From assembly GCA_947448205.1 (NCBI GenBank), contig CANFNL010000009.1, forward strand, positions 1 through 37,143: a stretch of DNA of 37,143 bases, given 5' to 3'. Numbering within the stretch: the first letter of the stretch is position 1; the number at the start of each line of letters is the position of its first letter. The position numbers and the translations under genes are program-made. Below, piece by piece: positions 7,501-17,246 of this stretch. Under the pieces are notes generated by a model, which ran no database searches, was not told where the DNA came from, and saw nothing but the letters and a program-made list of their open reading frames with translations. Source of the stretch: Bacteriovoracaceae bacterium. Lineage in GTDB: Bacteria; Bdellovibrionota; Bacteriovoracia; Bacteriovoracales; Bacteriovoracaceae.

Positions 7501-10065
7501 ATGCAGTATGAATTAACGACTTTAAAAAACAACCTAAAAACTCTTTTCGTGAATTTGCCAGGATCAACGGCCGCGACTGTACAGATCTGGTTTAGAGCAG
7601 GAAGTGCATTAGAAAAAACTGATCATGAAGGTATAGCTCACTTTTTAGAGCACATGTTTTTTAAAGGGACCCAAACAAGACCTGGAGCAAAAATTGCTCA
7701 TGAAGTAGAAACTTTTGGGGGCGAGATTAACGCCTTCACTTCTTTTGATTATACTTGCTATTACATCAATACACCCAACACCAAACTGTTAGATACAATT
7801 GATATTTTAATGGATATGGTTTCAAATCCGCTATTTAAACAAGAGGATTTGCTTCCAGAGCGGGATGTTGTTTTTGAAGAATTCAGAAGATCAATCGATA
7901 GCCCAAGTCAATTTGCTTTTGCAAAATTACAAAATTCAGCCTTTAAGGGGAGTTATGCCCACCAAATTTTAGGAAGAGAAGAAACAATTAAGAATTTCTC
8001 ACAGGAGCAACTTCATTCATTTCGAAATAATTTTTACAATTTATCAAATGCACTTTTGATTGTTGCAGGTGATGTCTCAAACAAAGCTACCTTAGAAAAA
8101 ACGATAGAAAAATATAAACTGCCTATTGGTCCTGAAAGCGTATTCCCAAGTTTTGAACTAAAAGATCGTCCGACTCTAGATATACATCAAAAAGAAGTTG
8201 GGATGGCTACCTTGACTATGCTTATTAAGGCGCCATTGTATTCTGAAAAAGAAGCTGCGAGTGAAGATTTGGCAATCAATTGTTTGGGTTTTGGTGAGAC
8301 TTCAAGGCTTTATAATAATTTGGTCCTTGATAAGACTCTAGCTAACGTAGCGTCCGCATCAACAATGTTTATGGCAAAAGGTGGAGCGCACTTTATTCGT
8401 TTAGTTTTTCCACATAAAAATTTAAGTGAATTATTAAAAAAATTCCATACGACAATAGAGATGGCCCTTGAGGAGGGGCTAACCAATGATGAAATTCAAA
8501 AAATCAAGAATCAATACTTGTCTTCAAAAATTTATGAAATGGAATCGATAGAATCTTTCTCTTTTTCTCTAGGCCATAGCTATGCTCAAAATGGTGATAT
8601 AAAATGCGAGGAAGAATTTATTGAGAGAATTAAATCGACGAGCGCTAGAAGTGTAAATCAATCACTTCAGCATATTTTTTCAAAAGACATTCACATGAGT
8701 ATGCAGCTTCCCAAAGAAGCTGATATGACAAAATGTAAAAAAGAACTTCAGAAGTTTCAGGGGAAGTTGCTTAAATTAAAAAAATCTCTTAGCCAAACAA
8801 GTAAATCGAAATTAAAAATTGAAAGATCAAAATACGATCAACAAGTTCAACTCATTAAAGTAAAGCCTGGTGTTTCATTTCTCTATCGTCAAAATACTAT
8901 GACACCAACTTTTGTACTACATGCCTATTTGAGAGGGGGAATTACAGAAGAGTCTGCCAAAAACAATGGAGCCTATCATCTTTTAAGTGGTATGCTTACT
9001 AAAGGGCATAATAAAATTAGTTACGATAAAATTAAAAAAATACTTGAAGAGCGCTCTTCTAGCATTTCTGGATTCTCGGGAAAAAATGCCTATGGTCTTT
9101 TAATGCATGGACTCAGTGATAATTTGCAAGATTTATTTCCTCATTTTTTTGGAGCATTAGTTTCACCTGATATGCCTCAAAAATATTTGAGTCATGAAAA
9201 GCAATTATCCTTAAGAGTTTTAATAAACCAAAAAGAAGATCCAGTGAAGCAATGTTTTAAAGAGGCTCAAGGATTATTTTTTAATACTCATCCTTATTCT
9301 CTCAATCCAGTGGGTACAGCAAAAACGATTAAAGCTCTTACTCAAAAAAATCTTTTAGATATTCACAAAAAGAATTTAAAAAATCAGGAAGTTTTAATTA
9401 CCTATTGTGGGGATGCAGATCTTCATGAAGTCCTTACAACGATGCAGCCATTATTTGATAGCCTAAATCCAAGAAAATCCCAGGCGCTCAAGTTTAAAAA
9501 ATATAAACCTCTAGTCGGGATTGAGAAATTTGTTTCTTTTAACAGAGAGCAAACTCAAATATTTCATGGCATTCCATGTGGGAAAATGGGATCACCTGAA
9601 AATCTCTATTTAAAAATGTTGAGCTCTCATTTATCAGGTCAATCCTCTGAATTGTTTGTAGAAGTACGAGACAGGCAAGGATTGTGTTATTCAGCTCAAC
9701 CAGTTCATTTTGCAGCCATTGAAGGTGGCTACTTTGGAATTTACATGGCTTCAGGTTTTGATAAAGTAAAAGCTGCTATCGCAGCTATTAAAGAATTAAT
9801 TGGCAAAATTAGAGATCATGGTTTACCAGAAGAAGATTTTAATCGCATAAAGACAATGATTAAGGGACAAAATCTTATTAATATTCAAACCAATGAAGAT
9901 TTTGCAAGTATCTATTCCGTACCAGTTTTACAAGCACAGGGACTAGATTATTATTATAAAGGCAATAAAGAGATTGAAGACTTAAATTATGAGGATTTTC
10001 AAAAAAATATTAAAAAAGTTCTTTCAAAGAAATGGAATACAATAGTTGTCGGCAGAGAAAAATAA
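7501..10065 (+). CDS. M16-family zinc metallopeptidase, two-domain fusion
   Basis: An 854-residue peptidase built from two M16 units. The N-terminal half holds the inverted zinc motif H47-F-L-E-H51, with the distal glutamate in the ERDVVFEEFRR segment near 120-129. The second half (from about residue 450) repeats the fold without an HXXEH motif and holds RDRQGLCYSAQP, typical of the inactive partner. In many bacteria these halves are two separate genes, so this is the fused form. No signal peptide is seen, so it may act in the cytoplasm or be exported another way. It starts at ATG after AAGGA and ends 7 bases before the stop of the convergent gene. Confidence 0.86.
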   Translation: MQYELTTLKNNLKTLFVNLPGSTAATVQIWFRAGSALEKTDHEGIAHFLEHMFFKGTQTRPGAKIAHEVETFGGEINAFTSFDYTCYYINTPNTKLLDTIDILMDMVSNPLFKQEDLLPERDVVFEEFRRSIDSPSQFAFAKLQNSAFKGSYAHQILGREETIKNFSQEQLHSFRNNFYNLSNALLIVAGDVSNKATLEKTIEKYKLPIGPESVFPSFELKDRPTLDIHQKEVGMATLTMLIKAPLYSEKEAASEDLAINCLGFGETSRLYNNLVLDKTLANVASASTMFMAKGGAHFIRLVFPHKNLSELLKKFHTTIEMALEEGLTNDEIQKIKNQYLSSKIYEMESIESFSFSLGHSYAQNGDIKCEEEFIERIKSTSARSVNQSLQHIFSKDIHMSMQLPKEADMTKCKKELQKFQGKLLKLKKSLSQTSKSKLKIERSKYDQQVQLIKVKPGVSFLYRQNTMTPTFVLHAYLRGGITEESAKNNGAYHLLSGMLTKGHNKISYDKIKKILEERSSSISGFSGKNAYGLLMHGLSDNLQDLFPHFFGALVSPDMPQKYLSHEKQLSLRVLINQKEDPVKQCFKEAQGLFFNTHPYSLNPVGTAKTIKALTQKNLLDIHKKNLKNQEVLITYCGDADLHEVLTTMQPLFDSLNPRKSQALKFKKYKPLVGIEKFVSFNREQTQIFHGIPCGKMGSPENLYLKMLSSHLSGQSSELFVEVRDRQGLCYSAQPVHFAAIEGGYFGIYMASGFDKVKAAIAAIKELIGKIRDHGLPEEDFNRIKTMIKGQNLINIQTNEDFASIYSVPVLQAQGLDYYYKGNKEIEDLNYEDFQKNIKKVLSKKWNTIVVGREK

Positions 10066-10085
10066 AAGCAACTTAAGATGCTTTT
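10064..10085. terminator. Possible bidirectional terminator hairpin
   Basis: AAAAGCA, loop ACTTAAGA, TGCTTTT spans the stops of two converging genes. On the + strand a short T-rich stretch follows after CGG. The stem is only 7 bp, so this is a tentative call. Confidence 0.4.
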
Positions 10086-10609
10086 CGGTTTTTCACGATA
10101 AGCCAAGGTAACGCTGGATCGCTATCAGCAGAATATTTTTTTGAAACTAAACTCATTAATAAAGTCACATCACTAAAATGGTGTGCCATCATTTTATAAA
10201 ATGAAGGTACATCATAGACTTCTGGAGAAAATGAATTTAATCGCGAGTAAGCGATTTTACCTAAATCTTCATAATACCTGATGTCTATAAGTTTTTTATT
10301 AAGTGAATCAGAAAAATATCCACAAATAATAAGTGATGTTTCAGCAATATCCTTTAATGATTTTTTTTGTTTTTCTTTGGGCAAATGGATCGATTCCATC
10401 AGCTTTATGCCAAGAATTTTTTCTCGCACGCGGTTATTATCACTTTCAAATAGTTTTGAAGATTCTCCAAAATTATCCATAACCAAACTGGAGTAATAAA
10501 TAGTTTCTTGGCTTAATGGATTAAGAGATTTTTTATTAAATTCTTGAAGGTGATCGAAGAAAAAGACCTGTAAACTATTATCTAATAAAAGTTTCGTATT
10601 TTGAATCAT
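10073..10609 (-). CDS. Hypothetical protein, 178 residues
   Basis: No family recognised. The sequence suggests a mostly helical soluble protein with no signal peptide or membrane helix; DSLNKKLIDIRYYEDLGKIAY and FYKMMAHHFSDVTLLMSLV are likely helices. A good ribosome binding site (GGAGGAAAG) precedes the ATG, which supports it as a real gene. It is divergent from the methylmalonyl-CoA mutase gene and convergent with the M16 peptidase gene, so it is its own transcription unit. Function unknown. Confidence 0.7.
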   Translation of the reverse strand: MIQNTKLLLDNSLQVFFFDHLQEFNKKSLNPLSQETIYYSSLVMDNFGESSKLFESDNNRVREKILGIKLMESIHLPKEKQKKSLKDIAETSLIICGYFSDSLNKKLIDIRYYEDLGKIAYSRLNSFSPEVYDVPSFYKMMAHHFSDVTLLMSLVSKKYSADSDPALPWLIVKNRKAS

Positions 10610-10726
10610 ACTTGGCTTTCCTCCAAAGGCCCGGATGAAAAACTTAGGCCATGTTAGATTTTACTTCATTCTCATTTACCACTAAAATCTAGGTAAGAAA
10701 TTCCCATTTTTTAAGGAAAATTTGCC

Positions 10727-12880
10727 ATGGCCGACACTTATACACCAAAACATACAACTCTTTCAGACTGGAATAAATTAGCAGCAGCTGAGTCTAAAGG
10801 AAAAAATATCGAAGATTTTACCTGGAATAGTCCTGAAGGTATTGCAGTTAAGCCACTTTATACGCGTTTAGATACTGAAAAATTAAAATATGCTGACACT
10901 ATGCCAGGCTTAGAACCATTTGTACGTGGACCTAAGGCAACTATGTATGCAGGGAGACCGTGGACAATCAGACAATATGCAGGCTTTTCTACTGCTGAGG
11001 AATCAAATGCATTTTATCGAAATGCATTGGCTTCCGGAGGACAGGGCGTTTCTGTTGCTTTCGATCTGGCCACTCACAGAGGATATGATTCGGATCATCC
11101 CAGGGTCTCTGGTGATGTTGGTAAGGCCGGTGTGGCGATTGATTCAGTAGAGGACATGAAAATTTTATTCAATGGCATACCTCTTGAAAAAGTCTCAGTT
11201 TCCATGACAATGAATGGAGCAGTATTGCCGGTGCTTGCTAGTTATATCGTTGCTGCAGAAGAGCAAGGTGTGAGTGCAGATAAACTCTCTGGAACAATTC
11301 AAAATGATATTTTAAAAGAATTTATGGTGAGAAATACTTATATTTATCCTCCCAAACCATCCATGAGAATAATTGCTGATATTTTTGCTTATACTTCAAA
11401 GAATATGCCTAAGTTCAACTCTATCAGTATTTCAGGATATCATATGCAAGAAGCAGGTGCTGATGCTGTTTTAGAATTAGCATACACTTTAGCTGATGGA
11501 AAAGAATATATCGATACAGCATTAAGCTCTGGACTTCATATTGATGAGTTTGCACCTAGACTTTCATTCTTCTTTGGAATCGGAATGAATTTTTATATGG
11601 AAATTGCCAAACTTAGAGCAGCTAGACTTTTATGGGATAGGATCGTTTCAAAATATAATCCAAAAGATATAAATTCAAAAATTTTAAGAACTCATTGCCA
11701 GACTTCTGGCTGGTCTTTAACCGAGCAAGATCCTTATAACAATGTTATTAGGACAACTATTGAAGCGATGGCCGCAATCTTTGGAGGGACACAATCATTG
11801 CATACAAATGCATTTGATGAAGCAATTGCACTTCCAACACAATTTTCTTCACGTATAGCACGTAATACTCAAATTGTTCTTCAGGAAGAAACCCAAATCA
11901 CAAAAGTTGTTGATCCATGGGGAGGCTCTTACATGATGGAGTCCTTGACTCAAGAGATGGCTGATAAGGCTTGGGCAATTATTCTTGATGTTGAAAAGCA
12001 AGGTGGAATGGCAAAGGCAATAGAGACAGGAATGCCCAAATTAAATATCGAAAGAGCTGCAGCAACTAAACAGGCTAGAATTGATAAAGGTCTAGATGTC
12101 ATAGTTGGCGTTAATAAATACAAACTAAAAAATGAAGATCAAATTGATATATTGGAAATTGATAATGAAAAAGTTCGTGAGTCACAATTAAAACGACTTG
12201 ATCATTTACGCTCTAATCGTAATGATGAAGCCGTGATGGAGGCTTTAGAGGCATTGAGTGATTATGCTCGCTCTGGTAATGGTAATGGCCTTGAGTTAGC
12301 AGTCAAGGCTGCCCGAGTACGCGCAAGTGTTGGTGAAATTACTTATGCTCTTGAAAAAATTTGGGGTAGATACAATGCAACTACTCAAACAGTCTCAGGA
12401 GTGTACAGGCAATCATTTGAACACGATGAGGGATGGAAAATGATACAGGATCAAATAAAATCATTCGTAGAAAAAAATGGAAGAAGGCCTCGAATGTTGG
12501 TCGCCAAGATGGGACAAGATGGTCACGACAGGGGGGCAAAGGTTATTGCGACTTCATTTGCTGACTTAGGCTTTGATATCGATTTAGCTCCGCTCTTTTC
12601 AACACCAAAAGAAGTTGCTAAGCAAGCCCTTGAGAATGATGTACATGTTGTTGGCGTTTCATCTCAAGCAGCTGGACACAAAACTCTTATTCCTGAATTA
12701 ATAGCAGAACTCAATAAACTGGGGGCAAGTGATATTATTGTCGTTTGTGGAGGAGTAATTCCAAAGCAAGATTATGATTTTTTAAAAAAAGCTGGAGTCA
12801 AAGGAATCTTTGGGCCAGGGACTCCTGTTTCTGTTTCAGCTCAAGAAGTCATTAATGCGATTGAGGAAAATTTAAAATGA
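10727..12880 (+). CDS. Methylmalonyl-CoA mutase, B12-dependent, full-length
   Basis: Interconverts (R)-methylmalonyl-CoA and succinyl-CoA with adenosylcobalamin. At 717 residues it has both parts of the catalytic subunit. The N-terminal substrate barrel has [18 protein letters not shown] with Y84, [11 protein letters not shown] with R202, and [15 protein letters not shown] with H239; these line up with Y89, R207 and H244 of the Propionibacterium enzyme at a constant offset. The C-terminal cobalamin domain has D598-x-H600-x-x-G603, a later [10 protein letters not shown] loop and VVCGGV. It is complete and probably acts without a second catalytic subunit; none is seen here. It overlaps the meaB start by 4 bases, so the two are co-expressed. 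It completes the pathway begun by the carboxylase genes 4.5 kb upstream. Confidence 0.93.
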   Translation: MADTYTPKHTTLSDWNKLAAAESKGKNIEDFTWNSPEGIAVKPLYTRLDTEKLKYADTMPGLEPFVRGPKATMYAGRPWTIRQYAGFSTAEESNAFYRNALASGGQGVSVAFDLATHRGYDSDHPRVSGDVGKAGVAIDSVEDMKILFNGIPLEKVSVSMTMNGAVLPVLASYIVAAEEQGVSADKLSGTIQNDILKEFMVRNTYIYPPKPSMRIIADIFAYTSKNMPKFNSISISGYHMQEAGADAVLELAYTLADGKEYIDTALSSGLHIDEFAPRLSFFFGIGMNFYMEIAKLRAARLLWDRIVSKYNPKDINSKILRTHCQTSGWSLTEQDPYNNVIRTTIEAMAAIFGGTQSLHTNAFDEAIALPTQFSSRIARNTQIVLQEETQITKVVDPWGGSYMMESLTQEMADKAWAIILDVEKQGGMAKAIETGMPKLNIERAAATKQARIDKGLDVIVGVNKYKLKNEDQIDILEIDNEKVRESQLKRLDHLRSNRNDEAVMEALEALSDYARSGNGNGLELAVKAARVRASVGEITYALEKIWGRYNATTQTVSGVYRQSFEHDEGWKMIQDQIKSFVEKNGRRPRMLVAKMGQDGHDRGAKVIATSFADLGFDIDLAPLFSTPKEVAKQALENDVHVVGVSSQAAGHKTLIPELIAELNKLGASDIIVVCGGVIPKQDYDFLKKAGVKGIFGPGTPVSVSAQEVINAIEENLK

Positions 12881-13848
12881 TCGATGTAGATAAGCTTAAG
12901 TCGGGTGACAGAAGAACACTTGCCAAGGCAATTACCTTAATTGAATCTACACGAGTCGAAGATCAAAAATCAGCCCAGGATCTTTTGAGTAAAATTCTAC
13001 CGGGCAATAAAAAAACTTTCAGGCTAGGAGTTACTGGCTCGCCAGGTGTAGGTAAGTCAACATTTATTGAACATTTTGGTCAGTACTTGATTTCAAAGAA
13101 TTATAAAGTGGCTGTTTTGGCGATTGATCCCAGTTCACCTACTTCGGGTGGAAGTATCTTGGGTGATAAAACGAGAATGGAAAAGCTCGCCAATGAAGAA
13201 AATGCTTTTATAAGACCTACACCGACCAGTGGAGCATTGGGAGGTGTCGCTCAGAAAACGCGTGAGGCAATGCTGCTTTGTGAGGCAGCTGGCTTTGACT
13301 TTATTATTGTTGAAACTGTTGGAGTAGGACAATCAGAGTACGAAGTTGCCAGCATGGTTGATTTTTTCATGTTGCTCATTTTGCCGAGCGGAGGAGATGA
13401 ACTTCAGGGAATCAAGAAAGGTATATTAGAATTAGCAGATTCTATTATAATTAACAAAGCAGATGGTGCTAATTTAAATTTAGCTAAAAAAACACAAGCT
13501 CAGTATCAGTCTGCGCTACAAATAACGTCGGCAGATAGTTTTTGGAAAACCGAGGTCTTAATAAATTCGTCAATTAATTTAGAAAATTTTGATAATCTTT
13601 ATAAAATGCTTGATTCATATAGGATGCTTTCTGAGAAAAATTTACAATGGGAACATAAACGTCAAAAACAAAATTTAAATTGGTTTGAATCCTTAATAAA
13701 AGAAATTATTTTTAGAAGGATTTATTCAGATAAAACAAAAAATCAACTCTTTAAAGACTTAAGTCTAAAGGTTGAGCAGCAGCAAATTTCTCCAATCGAG
13801 GCGGCTTATAAGATTGCAAGTGGTTTATTAGTTACTTCGCTAGAATGA
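12877..13848 (+). CDS. meaB: MeaB-type GTPase chaperone of methylmalonyl-CoA mutase
   Basis: A G3E-family P-loop GTPase that guards mutase against inactivation and gates cobalamin loading. Walker A is GSPGVGKST at 54-62. [24 protein letters not shown] and [13 protein letters not shown] are the characteristic MeaB/ArgK switch segments, and IINKADG is the base-specificity motif. The 323 residues are normal for the family. Its ATG overlaps the mutase stop (ATGA). I considered an ArgK annotation and rejected it, because this family was renamed after its mutase role was shown. Confidence 0.9.
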   Translation: MIDVDKLKSGDRRTLAKAITLIESTRVEDQKSAQDLLSKILPGNKKTFRLGVTGSPGVGKSTFIEHFGQYLISKNYKVAVLAIDPSSPTSGGSILGDKTRMEKLANEENAFIRPTPTSGALGGVAQKTREAMLLCEAAGFDFIIVETVGVGQSEYEVASMVDFFMLLILPSGGDELQGIKKGILELADSIIINKADGANLNLAKKTQAQYQSALQITSADSFWKTEVLINSSINLENFDNLYKMLDSYRMLSEKNLQWEHKRQKQNLNWFESLIKEIIFRRIYSDKTKNQLFKDLSLKVEQQQISPIEAAYKIASGLLVTSLE

Positions 13849-13899
13849 CTAAAGTTGTTAGGTAATTAAAGTTTCATAGCATTTTGTATTTAGACTGTA

Positions 13900-13928
13900 T
13901 TGACATACTATAAGTAGGGATGTCTAAA
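13900..13928 (+). promoter_or_regulatory. Putative sigma-70-type promoter of the radical SAM gene
   Basis: A perfect TTGACA at 13900-13905, then a 17-base spacer and TCTAAA at 13923-13928, about 65 bases before the TTG start at 13993. The -35 is strong and the -10 is weak. The spacer holds ACTATAAGTAG, also found upstream of pccB. Confidence 0.45.
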
Positions 13929-13992
13929 TACTGTTTTCTGGATAATATTATAAAGTTATTTACATTAAAAACAAGTTTAGTTAGAGGTTTTA

Positions 13993-15333
13993 TTGTCATA
14001 CTTCAAATTACATTTACAAAATGAATCAGGAGTTCGGATTGCAGAATATTTACCAGATTCTTCAACTCTTATTTGGTCTGATACAAAAGAAGAAGTAATT
14101 CCTAGAGAAAGTGGGCAACCTAAAAACTGGAATAAAATTACCCCTACTTCTCCCGATAAACCTGCAGGCAAAATAAAAGCACTTAAAAAAATTAAGATAC
14201 AAATGGGCTTTGGTTGTAATTATAGTTGTACGTACTGTAGTCAGAATAATTTACGAACGCCATTGGGCGATAGTGCCAAAGTTGCCGTTGGTAAAATTCC
14301 AACATTTTTTTCTAATATGCCCAAGTGGTTTGATGGAGGAGAAAATGGGAGAGGATTGGGGGTTAAGCTTGAGTTTTGGGGTGGGGAAACACTTCTTTAC
14401 TGGCCAGCGGTTGTCGCCTTAACAGAACAATTAAGAGCGAAATATCCTGATTTAGCTTTGGCATTGTTTACCAATGGATCATTAGTAAAAAAAGAGATAG
14501 TTGATTTTGCTCTAAAAAATCGGATACATTTTAATGTTTCTCACGATGGACCTACCTTTAATGAAGATAGAGCAAAAGACCCTTTTGAAATACCTGCTCA
14601 AGCAGAAAATTTACATTATCTGTTTAAAATATTAAGTCCAGAAAAACTAATATCTTTTAATGCAACAGTTTCCCCTAAAAACAATTCCTTGTTGAAAATT
14701 AGAAAATATATTTCAGATAAATTAGGAGTTGAACCTACTCAAATTGTTGTGACTTACGCTCTTGCAACACCATATGATATTCCTGGTTTGAGCTATATTG
14801 CTCAGAAAGAAAAAAGGCAAGAGTTGATAAATGGATTATTTAAAGAAATGCTTAGCTATTATCCTTTTGATATGTCACTTGGAATGAGTGATATTTTTAT
14901 TCATGATTTTTTTGAATCTCTAAGATTTGGTAGAACTGGAGAATTTGTCGGGCAAAAATGTTCCATGGATTTACCCTCATCTTTAGCACTAGACCTGGAG
15001 GGAAATATTTTGACATGCCAAAATGTCACTGCCAAAGGTGGACACAAAATTGGTCATATTGATTCATTTAAAGATACAAAACTTGCAACTGCTTATCATT
15101 GGAGCCAGCGGAGAGAGTGTGTAAAATGTCCCGTAGTTCAAATTTGTAAAGGCTCATGTATGTATTTAACAGACAATCTTTGGCAAGCCTCTTGTGATCA
15201 GCATTTTACTTGGGGATTGGCATATCTAGCGCTTGCATTACACTTACTAACAGATAGATTACTTATAAAAATTGAAGGCGAAGCAATTAGGGCCAATACA
15301 GAAGAGCATTCAATTGATATTTTATTTGCTTAA
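13993..15333 (+). CDS. Radical SAM/SPASM peptide-maturase-like protein
   Basis: A radical SAM enzyme whose class modifies ribosomally made peptides or protein residues. The 4Fe-4S/SAM motif is C75-x3-C79-x2-C82 (MGFGCNYSCTYCSQN), with LEFWGGETLLYW as the SAM-binding GGE strand. The C-terminal auxiliary-cluster (SPASM) pattern is complete: C323-x13-G-x4-C342, then C376-x2-C379-x5-C385-x3-C389 and a final C401. About 70 residues precede the SAM domain and may bind a leader peptide. Translation probably starts at TTG 13993, with AGAGG 5 bases upstream; the kinase gene at 19529 has the same arrangement. The neighbouring 53-residue peptide gene is a plausible substrate. A sulfatase-maturase-like role is possible, but no sulfatase is seen here. 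Confidence 0.85.
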   Translation: MSYFKLHLQNESGVRIAEYLPDSSTLIWSDTKEEVIPRESGQPKNWNKITPTSPDKPAGKIKALKKIKIQMGFGCNYSCTYCSQNNLRTPLGDSAKVAVGKIPTFFSNMPKWFDGGENGRGLGVKLEFWGGETLLYWPAVVALTEQLRAKYPDLALALFTNGSLVKKEIVDFALKNRIHFNVSHDGPTFNEDRAKDPFEIPAQAENLHYLFKILSPEKLISFNATVSPKNNSLLKIRKYISDKLGVEPTQIVVTYALATPYDIPGLSYIAQKEKRQELINGLFKEMLSYYPFDMSLGMSDIFIHDFFESLRFGRTGEFVGQKCSMDLPSSLALDLEGNILTCQNVTAKGGHKIGHIDSFKDTKLATAYHWSQRRECVKCPVVQICKGSCMYLTDNLWQASCDQHFTWGLAYLALALHLLTDRLLIKIEGEAIRANTEEHSIDILFA

Positions 15334-15425
15334 ATCTTGATGAATATCAGTTATTAGATGTTAGCGAAAATTAGTGTACTAAGAGCTAAGTTTTATAATA
15401 TCAATTTTTAAATCTAATCTAATTA

Positions 15426-16022
15426 TCATATTATTTTATAAATAATTATACCGTGTTGGAAGGAGAGATCAAACTTTTCTGCTGCAAGAGAAGTTATCTT
15501 TCCAATTTTTGTTGGTGAGGAAGTTTTAGGTAAATTAGCTCCGAGAGCTAAAAAGCAATTTAGTACAACACATTCCAAGTTTAAGTTCAAATAGGTTGGT
15601 ATTTGAATTTGCCAGTCAGTTAGTTGTGACCTTTTAAGGTAATTGATAAAACTCAATTCAGGTATTGAGTTTTTATCGAAAAAAGCTCTTATTTGGCTTT
15701 CAAAATCTCCCGAAAGCGTTGAGACATAGTAGTGATAATTGTAGGATTGAAAGTTGAATTCAAGTATAGCATCTAGTGTTTCTTTGCTAAAGTCAGAAAG
15801 ATAAAAGAGGATTGCGCGTGGCTTTTTTTTGGCATTGTTGTTATTTATATAAAACTCATAAAAAGAGCCTGTTCGCTCTTTTGATGAGTTTGATAAATGA
15901 AAAATATTATTTATATCAACTTGTTTGCTTAATGCACCTAGGTTGTATTTCATTGCTCTAAAGCTCTCTGATTTAAGGAAGTCAATTTTAGGATAAAAAT
16001 TTTTTTTTATAGCGTATTTCAT
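15426..16022 (-). CDS. Hypothetical protein, last gene of the peptide-glycosyltransferase operon
   Basis: No family recognised in these 198 residues. There is no signal peptide or membrane helix. The middle reads as alternating strands and helices (RAILFYLSDFSKETLDAILE, then YHYYVSTLSGDFESQIRAFF). Its ATG shares one base with the stop of the glycosyltransferase gene (TAATG), strong evidence of coupled translation and a linked job. A loose resemblance to part of the 336-residue protein at 1495-2505, which also follows a GT4 gene, hints at a glycosyltransferase partner, but this is only by eye. No terminator stands out in the 92 bases between it and the converging radical SAM gene. Confidence 0.68.
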   Translation of the reverse strand: MKYAIKKNFYPKIDFLKSESFRAMKYNLGALSKQVDINNIFHLSNSSKERTGSFYEFYINNNNAKKKPRAILFYLSDFSKETLDAILEFNFQSYNYHYYVSTLSGDFESQIRAFFDKNSIPELSFINYLKRSQLTDWQIQIPTYLNLNLECVVLNCFLALGANLPKTSSPTKIGKITSLAAEKFDLSFQHGIIIYKII

Positions 16023-17245
16023 TAATTGCTCCAGAAGGAATTATAGAATTCTGCATAATCTTTTATACCAGCGTGATCTTCACAAAGGATACTTAAAGAG
16101 AGACTAAAAAAATTTTCACTGAATCCTGCGAATACTTCAAAAGGAGTATCCAATTGCTTTTCATAAGATTGCATAATAGAAAAAAGAGAATTTTTTTTTC
16201 TAATTTTAATTAACTTGCTGCTTTGAATCCGTTTTTTATTTATAGAGATAAGCAATTTATCAACTAACTCGTCTTGCGATATCAAAAGGGAATCATTTTT
16301 ATACTCAACGGCTAGTAATTCAATAGCACGATTAGTTCCAGGGATATTAATTAAATCCCGATAACCTCCCCAATTTGTCACTAAGAGCGGAGTACCCATA
16401 CAAAGTGCTTCTAGGGGGGAGTAGCCAAAATCCTCATCATGATAGAGCGAAAGACTGATAAATAAATCGGTAGCAGCATAAGCTTTTCGTAGTTCAGTTA
16501 TTTCTAATCGTGGCAAGTGTATAATGCTTGGGTCCAAATTTATTTCAGCGCGAAGCAATTGGTAATAATCACCTGGATTAATTTTTGTTTCATAAAAAGT
16601 CGGTGCTTCAAAATCATCAATGTTTCCAATAATTAGTAGCTTTAACTTTGTATCAAGTCCTCCGAACTGTTTAACTTTCTTGAAAGTGTTTATTAGTAAC
16701 AGAACATTTTTTTGTGGGGAGAGTCGCCCAGTATATGTAAGTACGATGTCATTTTTTACAAATGAGTGTTTTTGACGAAAATTTGCACGGTCAAGAGAAT
16801 TGAGCTTGAAATTTTTCAGATTTATTGGAAATGGACATACTGTGCAGGCGTATTTATTGGATAAACTTTTTTGCACTAATTTTAAGTAACTCTTTGAAGC
16901 TACAAAAAAATGAACTTTTTTCCCAACTAGTAAATCATTTAATTTTAAATAGAAATATGATTTGCGAACGTAATCACCAAAAAGATAAAATAAAATGGAT
17001 GTTTTTTGAGGATTGATAGCCACCAATAAATTATTTGCGTTGGCAGAGACAATTGCCGAGGGATGAATAAAAACTATAAAATCAAAATCACTTATGTCGG
17101 TAGTGTTTAAATCAAGTTTTTCAATGACCAGAGTTTTCAATTTTATAGTCAAAATTTTTTTGTAAATTTCTAGGATATTTCTAGAGATTGTGACAACACT
17201 ATCTTGCTCGTTGAATTGTGAAGTAATAATAAGTACATTTTTCAT
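16022..17245 (-). CDS. GT4-family glycosyltransferase
   Basis: A retaining GT-B glycosyltransferase of 407 residues. The donor site shows YTGRLSPQKN (R174, K179), then SLYHDEDFGYSPLEALCMG with E271/E279 as the E-x7-E pair, then NWGGYRDL. No membrane anchor. It is paralogous to the GT4 gene at 155-1498 through the whole length, including YLFGDY and VASKSY in the N-terminal half. It begins 1 base after the stop of the 2OG-type oxygenase gene and overlaps the next gene by one base. It is therefore the third gene of a tight operon headed by the 53-residue peptide. In this setting it may glycosylate the peptide; a role in surface glycan assembly is the alternative. Confidence 0.83.
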   Translation of the reverse strand: MKNVLIITSQFNEQDSVVTISRNILEIYKKILTIKLKTLVIEKLDLNTTDISDFDFIVFIHPSAIVSANANNLLVAINPQKTSILFYLFGDYVRKSYFYLKLNDLLVGKKVHFFVASKSYLKLVQKSLSNKYACTVCPFPINLKNFKLNSLDRANFRQKHSFVKNDIVLTYTGRLSPQKNVLLLINTFKKVKQFGGLDTKLKLLIIGNIDDFEAPTFYETKINPGDYYQLLRAEINLDPSIIHLPRLEITELRKAYAATDLFISLSLYHDEDFGYSPLEALCMGTPLLVTNWGGYRDLINIPGTNRAIELLAVEYKNDSLLISQDELVDKLLISINKKRIQSSKLIKIRKKNSLFSIMQSYEKQLDTPFEVFAGFSENFFSLSLSILCEDHAGIKDYAEFYNSFWSN

Positions 17246-17246
17246 C

